Shown here in pieces: positions 7,368 through 15,388 of a stretch of DNA of 28,288 bases (position 1 is the stretch's first letter; each line of letters begins with the position of its first letter). The stretch covers positions 1-28,288 of the forward strand of contig DATKYB010000145.1 in NCBI GenBank assembly GCA_035528715.1, in the 5' to 3' direction. A program made the translations under genes and the position numbers. The notes under the pieces were generated by a model. The model did no database searches, was not told the DNA's origin, and saw nothing but the letters and a program-made list of their open reading frames with translations. The stretch is from Nitrospinota bacterium. GTDB lineage: Bacteria > JADFOP01 > DATKYB01.

Positions 7368-7814
7368 TCAGATAAAATACCCTGTTGGTAAAGGGACCAA
7401 CAATAATTTGTGGAAGATAAACCAGAAAACAATAAGGAGTAATATATATACCGCAGTGGTAAATGTCATCCTCGCCAATGCTGGGGGGTGGTGTTCGAGA
7501 ATGGTTGTTAGTATTGTTAAAGAGACAACGCTCGATACAATAAATCCCAGGACATCTAAAAGACCGATCCACAAAAGGGCCAAAGCGATTACCACAGTTA
7601 TGTATTTTAAATTATCCTTTATGTCTGTTTGCTCTTTCTTGCCCTCTTTTACAAAAGAGGGCTGGATGAACATGATAACAGAAAACACGGCAAACATAAT
7701 AATAATAAACCGAGGAAATATGTAACCATTGTATTGCAGATGCCCTGTCTGAGACCAAAAAACCAGGGCAATCAAGATGAAGGCAGTTGCTGAGATTCGA
7801 TCAATTTTTGTCAT
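7368..7814 (-). CDS. tctB: Tripartite tricarboxylate transporter, small membrane subunit TctB
   Basis: This 148-residue hydrophobic protein has four predicted membrane helices: about 8-24, 32-50, 70-95 and 118-140. The central loop is charged (FVKEGKKEQTDIKDN). This size and topology are those of TctB, the small membrane component of TTT carriers, which works with TctA and the periplasmic receptor TctC. The start codon follows AAGGAGGT at good spacing, and that ribosome-binding site overlaps the end of tctA. Only 4 bp separate the two genes. It is the last gene of the five-gene operon. TctB sequences diverge strongly, so the call rests on topology and position as well as similarity. Confidence 0.85.
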   Translation of the reverse strand: MTKIDRISATAFILIALVFWSQTGHLQYNGYIFPRFIIIMFAVFSVIMFIQPSFVKEGKKEQTDIKDNLKYITVVIALALLWIGLLDVLGFIVSSVVSLTILTTILEHHPPALARMTFTTAVYILLLIVFWFIFHKLLLVPLPTGYFI

Positions 7815-7818
7815 GCTA

Positions 7819-9333
7819 TCAGACCTCCTTTATCTTCCATCCCTTGGCTAACCTTTTAGCTACTAGGGGCCAGAAAAGCGAAAGCAAAGACATGATGATC
7901 AGTGCCCATGAGAGGGGTCGGTTAAAAAAGATCATCCATTTATTGGGCAACATCTGCCCCATCAAAAGGGCCTGTACGAACCCCATTTCTCCGATAGGTC
8001 CTAAAATCAAACCGAGGACGATTGGCCCCGGATGGAATTCAAGTCGTTTCAATATATAACCGAGCACACCAAGGGTCAGCATAATATAAACATCCATGAT
8101 ATTGTTTCGAATGGAGTATGAACCAATAATGGTTAGGAAAAATATGATAGGTGCAAGAAAACGGATAGGGAGCCGGACCACGGTTCGGTGTAAGAGCCTT
8201 CCGCAGATTACGCCTACAGGGAGCATAAGTATAGTGGCGACAAAAAGAGAAAGAATAAAGGTGTAAATCACTTTTGAGTGGGTCGTGAAGAGTTCCGGCC
8301 CTGGCCTGAGACCATGCAATAAAAGGACTCCATAGAGGACCGCATCTGGCGGCGCTCCTGGGATCCCAAGAGTAATCAGCGGAATCATTCCGCCGCCTAC
8401 AACCGCATTATTGGAGGATTCAGTAGCAATAATACCGTCAGGGATTCCCGTGCCAAATCTTTCCGGGTTTTTTGAAACCCTCACGGCCTCATTGTAGGCA
8501 ACAAGATTGGCAATATTTCCTCCGGCTCCAGGAAGAATACCGATAAACGTTCCCAAAACCGATGATCTGAAGAGATTCCCCTGCTTCTTCATTACCTCTT
8601 TGAATGTCTTAAAGAAAATTCCCCTTACCTTTCCGGTCTCTGCCAGATGATATTTCTTATCTCGCTGGCCGATCATTGTCAGGGCTTCGGGAATACAGAA
8701 AAAGCCGATGAGCGCCACGATCAGTTCGATACCACCTTGAAGCTCGGGAAAACCGGCCGTAAATCGCACATCTCCACCAATGGGAGCAATGCCTATGGTG
8801 CTGATCAAAAGGCCGATTGCCCCTCCGACAAAGCCCTTGATGACGTTTTTGGATGCAAGGGAAGCAATAATGGTAACTCCAAAAATCGCCATCCAAAAGT
8901 ATTCGGGGGGACCGAATTTGAGAGCGACACTGGCCAGGGGTGGGGAGAGAAAAAGCAAAAAAATCACGCCAATAATTCCGCCATAAACTGATGCAAAGGT
9001 AGCTATAAGAATGGCCCTTTCTCCTTCACCCTTCTTGGCCATGGGATATCCGTCAAAAGTGGTTCCAATCGATGAGGGGGTTCCCGGTGTATTAACGAGA
9101 ATGGCCGAAAAGGAACCTCCATAAATACAGGCCATGTAAATAGCCCCGAGCACAATAAGCCCCTCTGTGGGATCCATTGCAAAAGTGAAAGGGACAAGCA
9201 GGGCTACCGCCATGGTAGCGGTCAGCCCTGGCAATGCTCCTGTGATCAAACCGCCGAAAAGGCCGGCAACGATCATCAAAAGAACTTTGATTGTAAATAT
9301 ATGCTGCAAGCCAATTGCAAGAGAATCTAACAC
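7819..9333 (-). CDS. tctA: Tripartite tricarboxylate transporter, large membrane subunit TctA
   Basis: This is the 504-residue large membrane subunit of a TTT secondary carrier, which drives uptake of a carboxylate handed over by the periplasmic receptor. Ten or more hydrophobic segments are visible. Family hallmarks include GALPGLTATMAVALLVPFTF near the N-terminus, GGSFSAILVNTPGTPSSIGT, and the second repeat GTFIGILPGAGGNIANLVAY. The last of these mirrors the first repeat, as expected for this internally duplicated family. The start is GTG at 9331-9333, with AGGA about 10 nt ahead. It lies 20 bp after tctC and 4 bp before tctB. The transported acid cannot be read from the sequence. Confidence 0.95.
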   Translation of the reverse strand: MLDSLAIGLQHIFTIKVLLMIVAGLFGGLITGALPGLTATMAVALLVPFTFAMDPTEGLIVLGAIYMACIYGGSFSAILVNTPGTPSSIGTTFDGYPMAKKGEGERAILIATFASVYGGIIGVIFLLFLSPPLASVALKFGPPEYFWMAIFGVTIIASLASKNVIKGFVGGAIGLLISTIGIAPIGGDVRFTAGFPELQGGIELIVALIGFFCIPEALTMIGQRDKKYHLAETGKVRGIFFKTFKEVMKKQGNLFRSSVLGTFIGILPGAGGNIANLVAYNEAVRVSKNPERFGTGIPDGIIATESSNNAVVGGGMIPLITLGIPGAPPDAVLYGVLLLHGLRPGPELFTTHSKVIYTFILSLFVATILMLPVGVICGRLLHRTVVRLPIRFLAPIIFFLTIIGSYSIRNNIMDVYIMLTLGVLGYILKRLEFHPGPIVLGLILGPIGEMGFVQALLMGQMLPNKWMIFFNRPLSWALIIMSLLSLFWPLVAKRLAKGWKIKEV

Positions 9334-9353
9334 GTCTTTGGTGTCCTATCTCA

Positions 9354-10313
9354 TTATTTTTTCAGTAAACCCAAATCTTTTAAAAGTTGCTCGTAGTATA
9401 CGCTCAGTTTTTCAACCAGCTTCTTGGACTTGGCCTCACCATAATATTCCATAATGAAACCCAGATCCTCCATTTTTTTAATCACAACGGGATCATAATT
9501 GACTTTCTCGAATGCTTTCTCAAGTACATCTCGCACATTTTTTGGGGTTCCAGGAGGAACGGCTACGCCCCGATACGCTCCTTCGATATAATCATAACCT
9601 AATTCCTTGAATGTTGGCACATCGGGTAGTGCCTTGACTCTTTTTTCAGCGGCTATAGCTATGGCTCGTATCTTATCCGGATACTGCGCTGCCATGCTCG
9701 TGTAGGTCATCAGAGCCTCCACATGGCCACCCAACAGGGCGGGAACAGCAGCTCCAGATCCCGTAAAGGAAATATATGTGAGCTTGAGATTAGTAACCTG
9801 TGCAAACCTTTCAGCACCAAGGCTGTTCGCAGAAGGCTGTCCGCTACCACCGATGGAGAGTTTAGGACGCTTTTTGGCATACTCGATAAAGTCTTTCAGT
9901 GTCTTAATGGGACTGTCCTTTTGAACAGCCAATATGTCGGGCGTGAATTCGAAAAAATATACATTATTGATCTTCTTGGTTTGGTATCCAGCTTTCCCCC
10001 GTGTCATGGGCTGGACAATCGTATGAGGTATGTTAGTCCCATAGATGGTATAGCCGTCTGGTTTGGTCCGCATCATCTCAGACCATCCCACAGCGCCACC
10101 ACCGCCTTTTTTGTAGACAATGACAACGGGGACTCCTAAGACTTTTTCAAGGGGTTGTTGCTGAATGCGGGCGGTGATATCAGATTCTCCACCAGGATTG
10201 AAGCAGATAACATAGGTAATGGGTTTGTCTGGGTATGCTGCAAAAACCGCCGCTGAAAAGATTATTACTACCAGTATTGTGAAAAATGGAACTAAGAAAG
10301 AAAGCCTTTTCAT
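9354..10313 (-). CDS. tctC: Periplasmic tricarboxylate-binding receptor TctC (Bug family)
   Basis: This 319-residue extracytoplasmic receptor captures the substrate for TctAB. The N-terminus is a typical Sec signal (MKRLSFLVPFFTILVV, ending near AVFA-AYPDKP). The mature part has the Bug/TctC pattern: YPDKPITYVICFNPGGESDI, then GGGGAVGWSEM, ANSLGAERFAQ, TGSGAAVPALLGGHVEA and DVPTFKELGYD. I placed the start at 10313, where AAGGAGG sits 7 nt upstream and the signal peptide begins cleanly. An in-frame ATG at 10337 also has a GGAG ahead and would add eight residues. Bug proteins usually contact the ligand carboxylate through backbone groups of two loops, so specificity is not deducible. It sits between the dehydratase gene and tctA. 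Confidence 0.92.
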   Translation of the reverse strand: MKRLSFLVPFFTILVVIIFSAAVFAAYPDKPITYVICFNPGGESDITARIQQQPLEKVLGVPVVIVYKKGGGGAVGWSEMMRTKPDGYTIYGTNIPHTIVQPMTRGKAGYQTKKINNVYFFEFTPDILAVQKDSPIKTLKDFIEYAKKRPKLSIGGSGQPSANSLGAERFAQVTNLKLTYISFTGSGAAVPALLGGHVEALMTYTSMAAQYPDKIRAIAIAAEKRVKALPDVPTFKELGYDYIEGAYRGVAVPPGTPKNVRDVLEKAFEKVNYDPVVIKKMEDLGFIMEYYGEAKSKKLVEKLSVYYEQLLKDLGLLKK

Positions 10314-10396
10314 TTCACTCCTCCTTTTCAAATTCATATTACCACTCCAGAACTAAAAGAGAGTCAGCGCTTATTAACCTCTCACCTCCTTTCCAT

Positions 10397-11533
10397 CTAT
10401 TTGTCAGTTCTGAATTTTTCTAACATTTCTTCATTAATCTTTATCCCAAGCCCGGGTTCAGTGGGTACCGAAACATATCCCTTATCAACCCTAAAAGGCT
10501 CTTCCAAAAGATGCTCCCTGATTGGATTATCTGATTGGTCAAATTCCAGTAAGGCCTTCCCCGGTATGCTAGCGAGAACATGGAGGGAAGCGGCAATCGC
10601 TATGGGCGTTCCCCAAACATGAGGTATGCAATCGATATTCAATGCCCTCGCAAGAGATGCTATTCTTAGAACCTCTGTTATTCCACCAGCAGAGCACACA
10701 TCAGGTTGGGCATAACTCACAGCTCGTCGTTTGAAAACCTCGTGGAATTCGCTCAGCATGGCCCAGCCTTCGCCACCCGCAACAGGCACATCAAGTTTGG
10801 CGCTGAGAAAAGAGTAACCATCATAATCATGGGGAGGGAGGGGTTCTTCAAACCAGTATACGCCGAGTCGCTCACAGGCGCGTCCCACCATGAGAGCCTC
10901 TGGAATGGCATAGGCGCAGTTCGCATCGACCATGAATTCTATGTTATCACCCACTGTATCTCTAAATGCCTCGATCAATTGAATATCTTCTTTATGCCCC
11001 CATCCAAGAAGGGAAAGGCCGATTTTTAACTTTAGCATATGGAAACCCTTTGACAGATGGGTCTGTGCCTCTTCAGTAATGATGGCTATTTGCTGCTTCA
11101 ATGTTTCTACTTTTCTGAAATAATGTCCCGTGGCATAAGCGAAAACCTTATTGCGGAACTTCCCTCCAAGGAGTGTGCTTATGGGGGCTTCCATCAATTT
11201 GCCTTTGAGATCCCAAAGGGCAATATCAACACCGCTGAGGGCTGAATATGGAGAGAAAGAATGATAGGCCCAGCGAAGCTTAAACTGGATTTTCTCCCAG
11301 AGAACAGCGTTGTTATGAGGGTCTTCTCCCACAAGCATGGGAGCTATTATCTTCTCGACGACCTGATGGTTTCCCGCCACAGGTCCCCAACACTCTCCAT
11401 ACCCAAAAGAACCGTCATCAGCCGTAATTTTAACGATAAGGTATTGTCTTGCAGTTGTCCAGCCTTGGGCATTTCCAAAGGGTTCCTTCAGCTCTTGCTT
11501 TATAGGAATGGCCTCAACTTTTGCTATTTTCAT
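10397..11533 (-). CDS. Enolase-superfamily (mandelate racemase / muconate lactonizing) acid-sugar dehydratase
   Basis: This 378-residue TIM-barrel enzyme belongs to the mandelate racemase subgroup, which abstracts the alpha-proton of a carboxylate bound to Mg2+. The catalytic set is complete: the K168-x-K170 base motif (LKLKIG), metal ligands D203 (MVDAN), E229/E230 (FEEP) and E255 (AGGEG), D278 (QPDVCSAGG) and H305 (PHVWGT). The Asp-His dyad plus KxK is typical of acid-sugar and tartrate dehydratases such as TarD, and of racemases. The neighbouring tartrate/D-malate dehydrogenase and carboxylate transporter favour a hydroxy-diacid substrate. Specificity within this family is hard to predict and is left open. 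Start ATG at 11533; the upstream gene ends 21 bp away. Confidence 0.88.
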   Translation of the reverse strand: MKIAKVEAIPIKQELKEPFGNAQGWTTARQYLIVKITADDGSFGYGECWGPVAGNHQVVEKIIAPMLVGEDPHNNAVLWEKIQFKLRWAYHSFSPYSALSGVDIALWDLKGKLMEAPISTLLGGKFRNKVFAYATGHYFRKVETLKQQIAIITEEAQTHLSKGFHMLKLKIGLSLLGWGHKEDIQLIEAFRDTVGDNIEFMVDANCAYAIPEALMVGRACERLGVYWFEEPLPPHDYDGYSFLSAKLDVPVAGGEGWAMLSEFHEVFKRRAVSYAQPDVCSAGGITEVLRIASLARALNIDCIPHVWGTPIAIAASLHVLASIPGKALLEFDQSDNPIREHLLEEPFRVDKGYVSVPTEPGLGIKINEEMLEKFRTDK

Positions 11534-11554
11534 TTTTTCACCTTGCCTTTTACC

Positions 11555-12616
11555 TTAAGAAACAGAAACGGTTTCTGCGATAGCCCTGCCAATCTCTTCG
11601 GTTGTTGCCTTTCCTCCAAGGTCAGGGGTTCTTTTATTTTTATCGGCAATAACCTTTTCAAAAGACTCTTCAATAACACTTGCTGCTTCTGCGTGCCCGA
11701 GATGATCAAGCATCATAGCCCCAGACCATATCTGTCCTATTGGATTTGCTATTCCCTTTCCAAAGATATCTGGAGCAGAACCGTGCACCGGCTCAAACAT
11801 CGAAGGGTAATCCTTTTCAGGATTCAGGTTTGCAGACGGGGCAATACCCAAACTTCCCGCTAGTGCTGGACCAAGGTCTGAAATAATATCGCCAAGCAGA
11901 TTACTTGCAACAATGACGTCAAAACGCTCTGGCTCGAGAACGAGTTTGGTGGTAAGTCCGTCAATATGATACTGATCGGTTTTCACTTCAGGATATTCTT
12001 TGGAAAGCTCTTTAAATATTTTATCCCAGTAGGGCATGGTATAGATAATTCCATTCGATTTGGTAGCCGAGGTAAGGTGTTTATGGGTTCGAGTTTTGGT
12101 CAATTCAAAGGAAAATCTCATAACCTTCTCAACACCCCGGCGGGTAAAGATAGACTCCTGAATAACCATCTCCTGCTCAGTCCCGGGGTACATCATTCCG
12201 CCGACATTAGAGTATTCTCCTTCGTTATTTTCCCTTACAACGTAAAAATCTATATCACTCTCCTTTTTGTCCCTCAAGGGACTCGTTATGCCCTTTAGGA
12301 GTCTAACAGGTCTTAGGTTTACATATTGCTGAAAAGTACGCCTTATTGGAATGAGCAGTCCCCATAATGATACGTGGTCTGGAACTCCTGGAAAACCAAC
12401 AGCTCCTAAAAGAATGGCATCAAAATTTTTTAAAATATCCAGACCATTTTTTGGCATCATCTCACCCTTCGACATGTAATACTCACATCCCCACGGGAAA
12501 CTTTGCCATTCGAACTTAATACCAAATCTTTTGCCGACAGCTTCGAGAACCCTTATGCTTTCTGGCATCACCTCTTTGCCGATTCCGTCTCCGGGGATAA
12601 CCGCTATCCTATACAT
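11555..12616 (-). CDS. Tartrate dehydrogenase / D-malate dehydrogenase (decarboxylating)
   Basis: This 353-residue NAD- and metal-dependent beta-decarboxylating dehydrogenase belongs to the isopropylmalate/isocitrate dehydrogenase family. The segment VPDHVSLWG at 78-86, followed by QYVNLRPVRLL, is characteristic of the TtuC/DmlA branch (tartrate dehydrogenase, D-malate dehydrogenase) rather than LeuB. Other family marks are IPGDGIGKEV near the start, RENNEGEYSNVGG at 128-140, DGLTTKLV, and the NAD loop EPVHGSAPDIFGKGIANPIG. Likely products are pyruvate plus CO2 from D-malate, or oxaloglycolate or glycerate from tartrate; substrate promiscuity is known in this branch. It is the first gene of the operon and has a long non-coding region upstream. 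No leu genes are nearby, which argues against a leucine-pathway role. Confidence 0.87.
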   Translation of the reverse strand: MYRIAVIPGDGIGKEVMPESIRVLEAVGKRFGIKFEWQSFPWGCEYYMSKGEMMPKNGLDILKNFDAILLGAVGFPGVPDHVSLWGLLIPIRRTFQQYVNLRPVRLLKGITSPLRDKKESDIDFYVVRENNEGEYSNVGGMMYPGTEQEMVIQESIFTRRGVEKVMRFSFELTKTRTHKHLTSATKSNGIIYTMPYWDKIFKELSKEYPEVKTDQYHIDGLTTKLVLEPERFDVIVASNLLGDIISDLGPALAGSLGIAPSANLNPEKDYPSMFEPVHGSAPDIFGKGIANPIGQIWSGAMMLDHLGHAEAASVIEESFEKVIADKNKRTPDLGGKATTEEIGRAIAETVSVS

Positions 12617-13196
12617 AGGCTCTCCTTTCGAATTTATTGTGATCCTTTAAACAACCCATCATGTTATGGAGTTGCCTTACCTGAGTTGAAAAATATGATT
12701 TTCCTATAAGCTTTAATCTGATTCTTAGGTGTTAGCTTTTGTCTTTTTGAATAACCCTGAGAGGAGATCAAAAATATCCTCACACAAACTCAAAACGTAT
12801 TATATAAACTATAACATGTCAATAAAAATTTGAATGCCCATTTATGTTTGAAACCTTGACCTGTTTCTTCGGCGCTTAAAACCAAAATCAAGCCCTTATA
12901 AAAATTGCCATTTTAGCACTTTAAAAAAGATGGCAGAAAATACCCCAGCCGCAATATGAGCAAAAAAATTATATGGGGAAGGGGTGTCGAGCCAGCCCTT
13001 GGGGAGCTGAGCGGTATTACTCAGAAAAAAGTCAGCCGGTCTGTTATCTGGTGATAGATTTGTTGCAACAGATGTGCAGGGTGGCAGTGCTCGGGCTTGT
13101 TTGGATTATCTAAACTCTGCATCGAAAACGTCGAGATCAAACCAACTGAAATATTAACAAAAGTTTCCTGGGAAATGACCTATTGTAGCCGGTTTT
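12617..13196. other. Gene-free stretch upstream of the carboxylate operon
   Basis: No convincing gene lies in these 580 bp. Upstream of the dehydrogenase, the minus strand has TATAAT (plus 12799-12804) and TTGACA (plus 12817-12822), but only 12 bp apart, so any promoter here is atypical. A dispersed-repeat copy lies at 12874-12944. From about 12950 to 13120 the DNA is richer in G and C and contains small hairpins (CTGAG/CTCAG at about 13008-13025). It holds only short frames, including a 32-codon one at 12956-13054 without a ribosome-binding site. It may be decayed or repeated DNA. Confidence 0.5.
12874..12944. repeat. Dispersed repeat, copy 2
   Basis: Bases 12887-12910 match 15257-15280 at 23 of 24 positions; the shared core is CCCTTATAAAAATTGCCA. 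Similarity continues with gaps through AGCAC to AAATACC on the right. The left end (AAAACCAAAATCAAGCCC) resembles the right ends of copies 1 and 3. Confidence 0.65.
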
Positions 13197-13553
13197 TTAT
13201 TTGCTTTTGTGGCACTTGGTGCAATCTCCGTCCACGGTAAAAGCCTTCTTGCCGTTATGGCATGCCCCGCAGTATTTCCCCTCTTTGAGATTCTTCATGG
13301 CTAAGGCATCTTTGTTATCCTTTTTTGCAGCCCCCTTCTTCATCTCGAAAATCTTTGTATGGCAGTCGGTGCATTGAAGTTTAGCCTTTTGATGGCTTTC
13401 ATGGCTGAAGATAACAGGTGCAAGATTTTTGGTGTCACTGTATGTAATATCTCCGCCCCCTACGATGGCCTGAAGCGATTTCACACCCAAAAAGACCGCA
13501 GTTGCCAGACTCAGAAAGATTAAAAAATGAAAAAACATATGCCGTTTTCCCAT
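13197..13553 (-). CDS. Membrane-anchored triheme c7-type cytochrome
   Basis: This 118-residue small multiheme cytochrome should carry electrons in the periplasm. Three CxxCH haem-binding motifs lie at 61-65 (CTDCH), 95-99 (CGACH) and 111-115 (CTKCH). Upstream is the family segment GGGDITYSD, followed by APVIFSHESH, whose His51 and His54 are likely distal haem ligands. The N-terminus (residues about 6-30, FFHFLIFLSLATAVFLGV) is a signal or uncleaved anchor; no clear cleavage site is seen. Three haems in about 70 residues match cytochrome c7 proteins of Desulfuromonas and Geobacter relatives. The start ATG follows a G-rich Shine-Dalgarno (AAAGGGGG). It stands alone between two long gene-free stretches, so its redox partners are unknown. 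Confidence 0.9.
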   Translation of the reverse strand: MGKRHMFFHFLIFLSLATAVFLGVKSLQAIVGGGDITYSDTKNLAPVIFSHESHQKAKLQCTDCHTKIFEMKKGAAKKDNKDALAMKNLKEGKYCGACHNGKKAFTVDGDCTKCHKSK

Positions 13554-13943
13554 CCGTTAACCCCCTTTCTTGAAGGCATTCCCTCAATGAAGAGATGGAT
13601 ACCATTTCAGCGTTTTTAAAAAATCGAAGGCGGGTTATGCTATCATTTCTTTACTCTTATATCAAGATATTATTTATGTGCAAAAATCTTTTTTGTGTTT
13701 CTTCTTTCTTCTCTTTTATGGTTTTTTGGCGAGGGAATATCTGCTATTTGGATTTTGTCATTTTTGCTTTTTCTGGGATGCCTTCTCTGGTTATTTTGCT
13801 TTCTAAGGACAGGAAAGTTACATCAAAAAGACCTAAAATCAAACCCTTAAAACACCTTCTCACCGTCACTTTATTAAAGTTCACAGAAGCGATTGCCGAT
13901 AAGATATTGAATCTTTGATTAATAATTTATTTTTAGGGAAGCG
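13554..13943. other. Gene-free stretch between the cytochrome and the first PilZ gene
   Basis: This is a divergent intergenic region. A 107-codon plus-strand frame at 13595-13918 has a cysteine- and phenylalanine-rich composition, no family match and runs through repeat copy 3, so it is not called. The last about 55 bp resemble the DNA ahead of the fourth PilZ gene. Confidence 0.6.
13774..13850. repeat. Dispersed repeat, copy 3
   Basis: This segment aligns with copy 1 at 4151-4225 through TGCCTTCT, GGAAAGTTA and CCTAAAATCAAACCCT. It ends at the ATCAAACCCTTA core also found in copy 4. Confidence 0.7.
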
Positions 13944-13946
13944 ATG
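13892..13946 (+). repeat. Duplicated leader of PilZ copy 1 (paired with 19020-19077)
   Basis: The 55 bp before and including the ATG of copy 1 align with 19020-19077 before copy 4. Shared blocks are CCGATAAG(A/G)TATTGA, TAATTTATTT and AGG-GAA directly before ATG. The similarity suggests a shared control signal or simply common descent. Confidence 0.6.
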
Positions 13947-14348
13947 GGAGAAATAGAGAGGCGTCGAGCACCAAGAATCAATTTAGACTACGCCATGGTT
14001 GATGTATGTCCAGAAAAGGTAGTAAGCGAAGATGTCTTTAGAGGAAAAGTCTTTAATATTTCTACTGTAGGAGTTAAATTTACTTCTTTCGAACCCTACA
14101 AGCCTAACTCAAAGGTTTATGTAAGGCTTTTGCTACCCAATAATGATCTATCGAGCGATGATTCTTTTATAGAGATTCCTGGCAGGGTAGTCCGCTGTGA
14201 ACAGATAGGTAACGAGGGGTACTATATTGCTGTGGAGCTTAAGGAAGATTCTATTCAACAATCTATAATTGATGATTTTATCAAATTGATGAAAAAGCGG
14301 GATAAGTATATTATTTCAAATGATGGTGATATTGAAGGTTTTCGTTAA
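13944..14348 (+). CDS. Single-domain PilZ protein, copy 1
   Basis: This 134-residue protein consists of one PilZ domain, a cyclic-di-GMP receptor. The two binding motifs are intact: RxxxR at 7-11 (within ERRRAPR) and N38-x-S-x-x-G43 (NISTVGVKF). The beta-barrel continues with KVYVRLLLPNND, then the conserved IPGRVVRCEQ and YYIAVELKE, and ends in a helix and a short charged tail. There is no output domain, signal peptide or membrane helix, so it would act by binding a partner. It is the first of three adjacent PilZ genes; the gap to the next is 79 bp. Its upstream region is related to that of the fourth copy. Start ATG follows AGGGAAGC. Confidence 0.9.
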   Translation: MGEIERRRAPRINLDYAMVDVCPEKVVSEDVFRGKVFNISTVGVKFTSFEPYKPNSKVYVRLLLPNNDLSSDDSFIEIPGRVVRCEQIGNEGYYIAVELKEDSIQQSIIDDFIKLMKKRDKYIISNDGDIEGFR

Positions 14349-14427
14349 GAATCCTTATAATCATATTAAGTGTTGACAAAATATTGTCGATAAAATAGAA
14401 AACTTTTATTGGGGAGGTTATTTAAAA

Positions 14428-14775
14428 ATGGAAACAATAAAGCAGAAAGAAAGGCGTCGGGCACCAAGAAAAAAAATGAATGATGCTTTTTTAGATGTAT
14501 TTCGCAAAGATGAACAATATCTAAAAGAATATAAAGGAAAAATCTGTGATCTTTCTACTTTGGGGGTTAAATTTATTTCTAACAAGCCCCAAACAATGAA
14601 ATCGAAGATTTATATTGGTCTTTTATTACCGAATGATGATTCTCTTATCTATATTCCTGCCAGGGTAGTAAGATGCGAACAGAAAAGTGCTAAGAAGCAC
14701 CATATTGCCTTAGAATTCGATGAAAATTATTGTCAGCAATCTTTAATATTAGAATATATGAGCATTATGACTTAG
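14428..14775 (+). CDS. Single-domain PilZ protein, copy 2
   Basis: This 115-residue PilZ domain protein has RxxxR at 10-14 (ERRRAPR) and D41-x-S-x-x-G46 (DLSTLGVKF), so it should bind cyclic di-GMP. The rest follows copies 1, 3 and 4: KIYIGLLLPNDD, IPARVVRCEQ, KKHHIALEFDE, then a terminal helix. The N-terminal extension METIKQKERRR closely matches copy 3 (MKTIEQKERRR), making these two the closest pair. The ATG follows GGGGAGG. Between copies 1 and 2 lies TTGACA (14373-14378) inside a small palindrome (GACAA-AATA-TTGTC, 14375-14388), so this copy may have its own promoter, though no strong -10 box lies at normal spacing. Confidence 0.9.
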   Translation: METIKQKERRRAPRKKMNDAFLDVFRKDEQYLKEYKGKICDLSTLGVKFISNKPQTMKSKIYIGLLLPNDDSLIYIPARVVRCEQKSAKKHHIALEFDENYCQQSLILEYMSIMT

Positions 14776-14890
14776 CAAGATGAACACCTGGCAAGATAAT
14801 CAAACAAAAATTTCAATCTGATTAAAAAGTTCCTCTTTATTTTTTGCTGTGCCCATCACAACCAATCTTTGATTGAGAGGTATTTTAAAA

Positions 14891-15244
14891 ATGAAGACAA
14901 TAGAACAAAAAGAGAGACGAAGAGAAAAAAGAGCGACTTTAGGATGTATGACAGTTAATGTTTATTTGAAAAATGTACAGAACAAAGCAGATTTCGTAGG
15001 AAGAATCTGTGATATTTCTCCTTTAGGAGTAAAATTTGTCTCTGACAAATCCTATCCAAAAGACTCGATAATCTATCTGGGTATCACCTTATCGTCATTA
15101 GGTTCGATGATATACCTTGCTGGCAAAATTGTGCGTTGTGAGAAGAAGAAGGAAAAAGAGCATCATATTGCTGTAGAAATTCTGGGCGATTATCTTCTCC
15201 AATCTTTTATCAGAGAATATATATCAAGCAAGAAAGCTACATAA
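14891..15244 (+). CDS. Single-domain PilZ protein, copy 3
   Basis: This 117-residue PilZ domain protein has RxxxR at 10-14 (RRREKR in place of RRRAPR) and D41-x-S-x-x-G46 (DISPLGVKF). It then shows IIYLGITLSS, LAGKIVRCEKK and EHHIAVEIL, and a C-terminal helix. I chose the ATG at 14891 because its leader (GAGAGGTATTTTAAAAATG) parallels that of copy 2 (GGAGGTTATTTAAAAATG). An in-frame TTG at 14873 would add six residues. The DNA upstream shares AATCTTTGATT with the region ahead of copy 1. A dispersed-repeat copy begins a few bases after the stop codon. Confidence 0.88.
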   Translation: MKTIEQKERRREKRATLGCMTVNVYLKNVQNKADFVGRICDISPLGVKFVSDKSYPKDSIIYLGITLSSLGSMIYLAGKIVRCEKKKEKEHHIAVEILGDYLLQSFIREYISSKKAT

Positions 15245-15249
15245 ACCAT

Positions 15250-15307
15250 CCCTCATATCAAACCCTTATAAAAATTGCCAGTGGAGCACCTAAAGACCGC
15301 AAATACC
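15250..15307. repeat. Dispersed repeat, copy 4
   Basis: ATCAAACCCTTATAAAAATTGC and the two bases that follow (15257-15280) match copy 2 with one mismatch, and the alignment continues to AAATACC. The tail (CTAAAGACCGCAAA, then TATTGAC) resembles 16254-16285 (CTAAAAACCGCAAA, then TATTGAC), a possible further fragment. Confidence 0.65.
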
Positions 15308-15388
15308 TATTGACTCAATCCTTTCTTTTTGATAGAAGATATCTGAGTTGAAATCACTTCAATAAATTTAAAGGAGGGTTCATTTTAT

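Noticed and set aside
8647-8991. Antisense open frames of 114 and 68 codons inside tctA
   Set aside because: Opposite-strand shadows of a well-conserved membrane transporter gene.
12956-13054. 32-codon open frame (MSKKIIWGRGVEPALGELSG...)
   Set aside because: No Shine-Dalgarno sequence, very short and unrecognised; too weak to call a peptide gene.
13595-13918. 107-codon plus-strand open frame
   Set aside because: No ribosome-binding site or family match, odd Cys/Phe-rich composition, and it runs through a dispersed-repeat copy.
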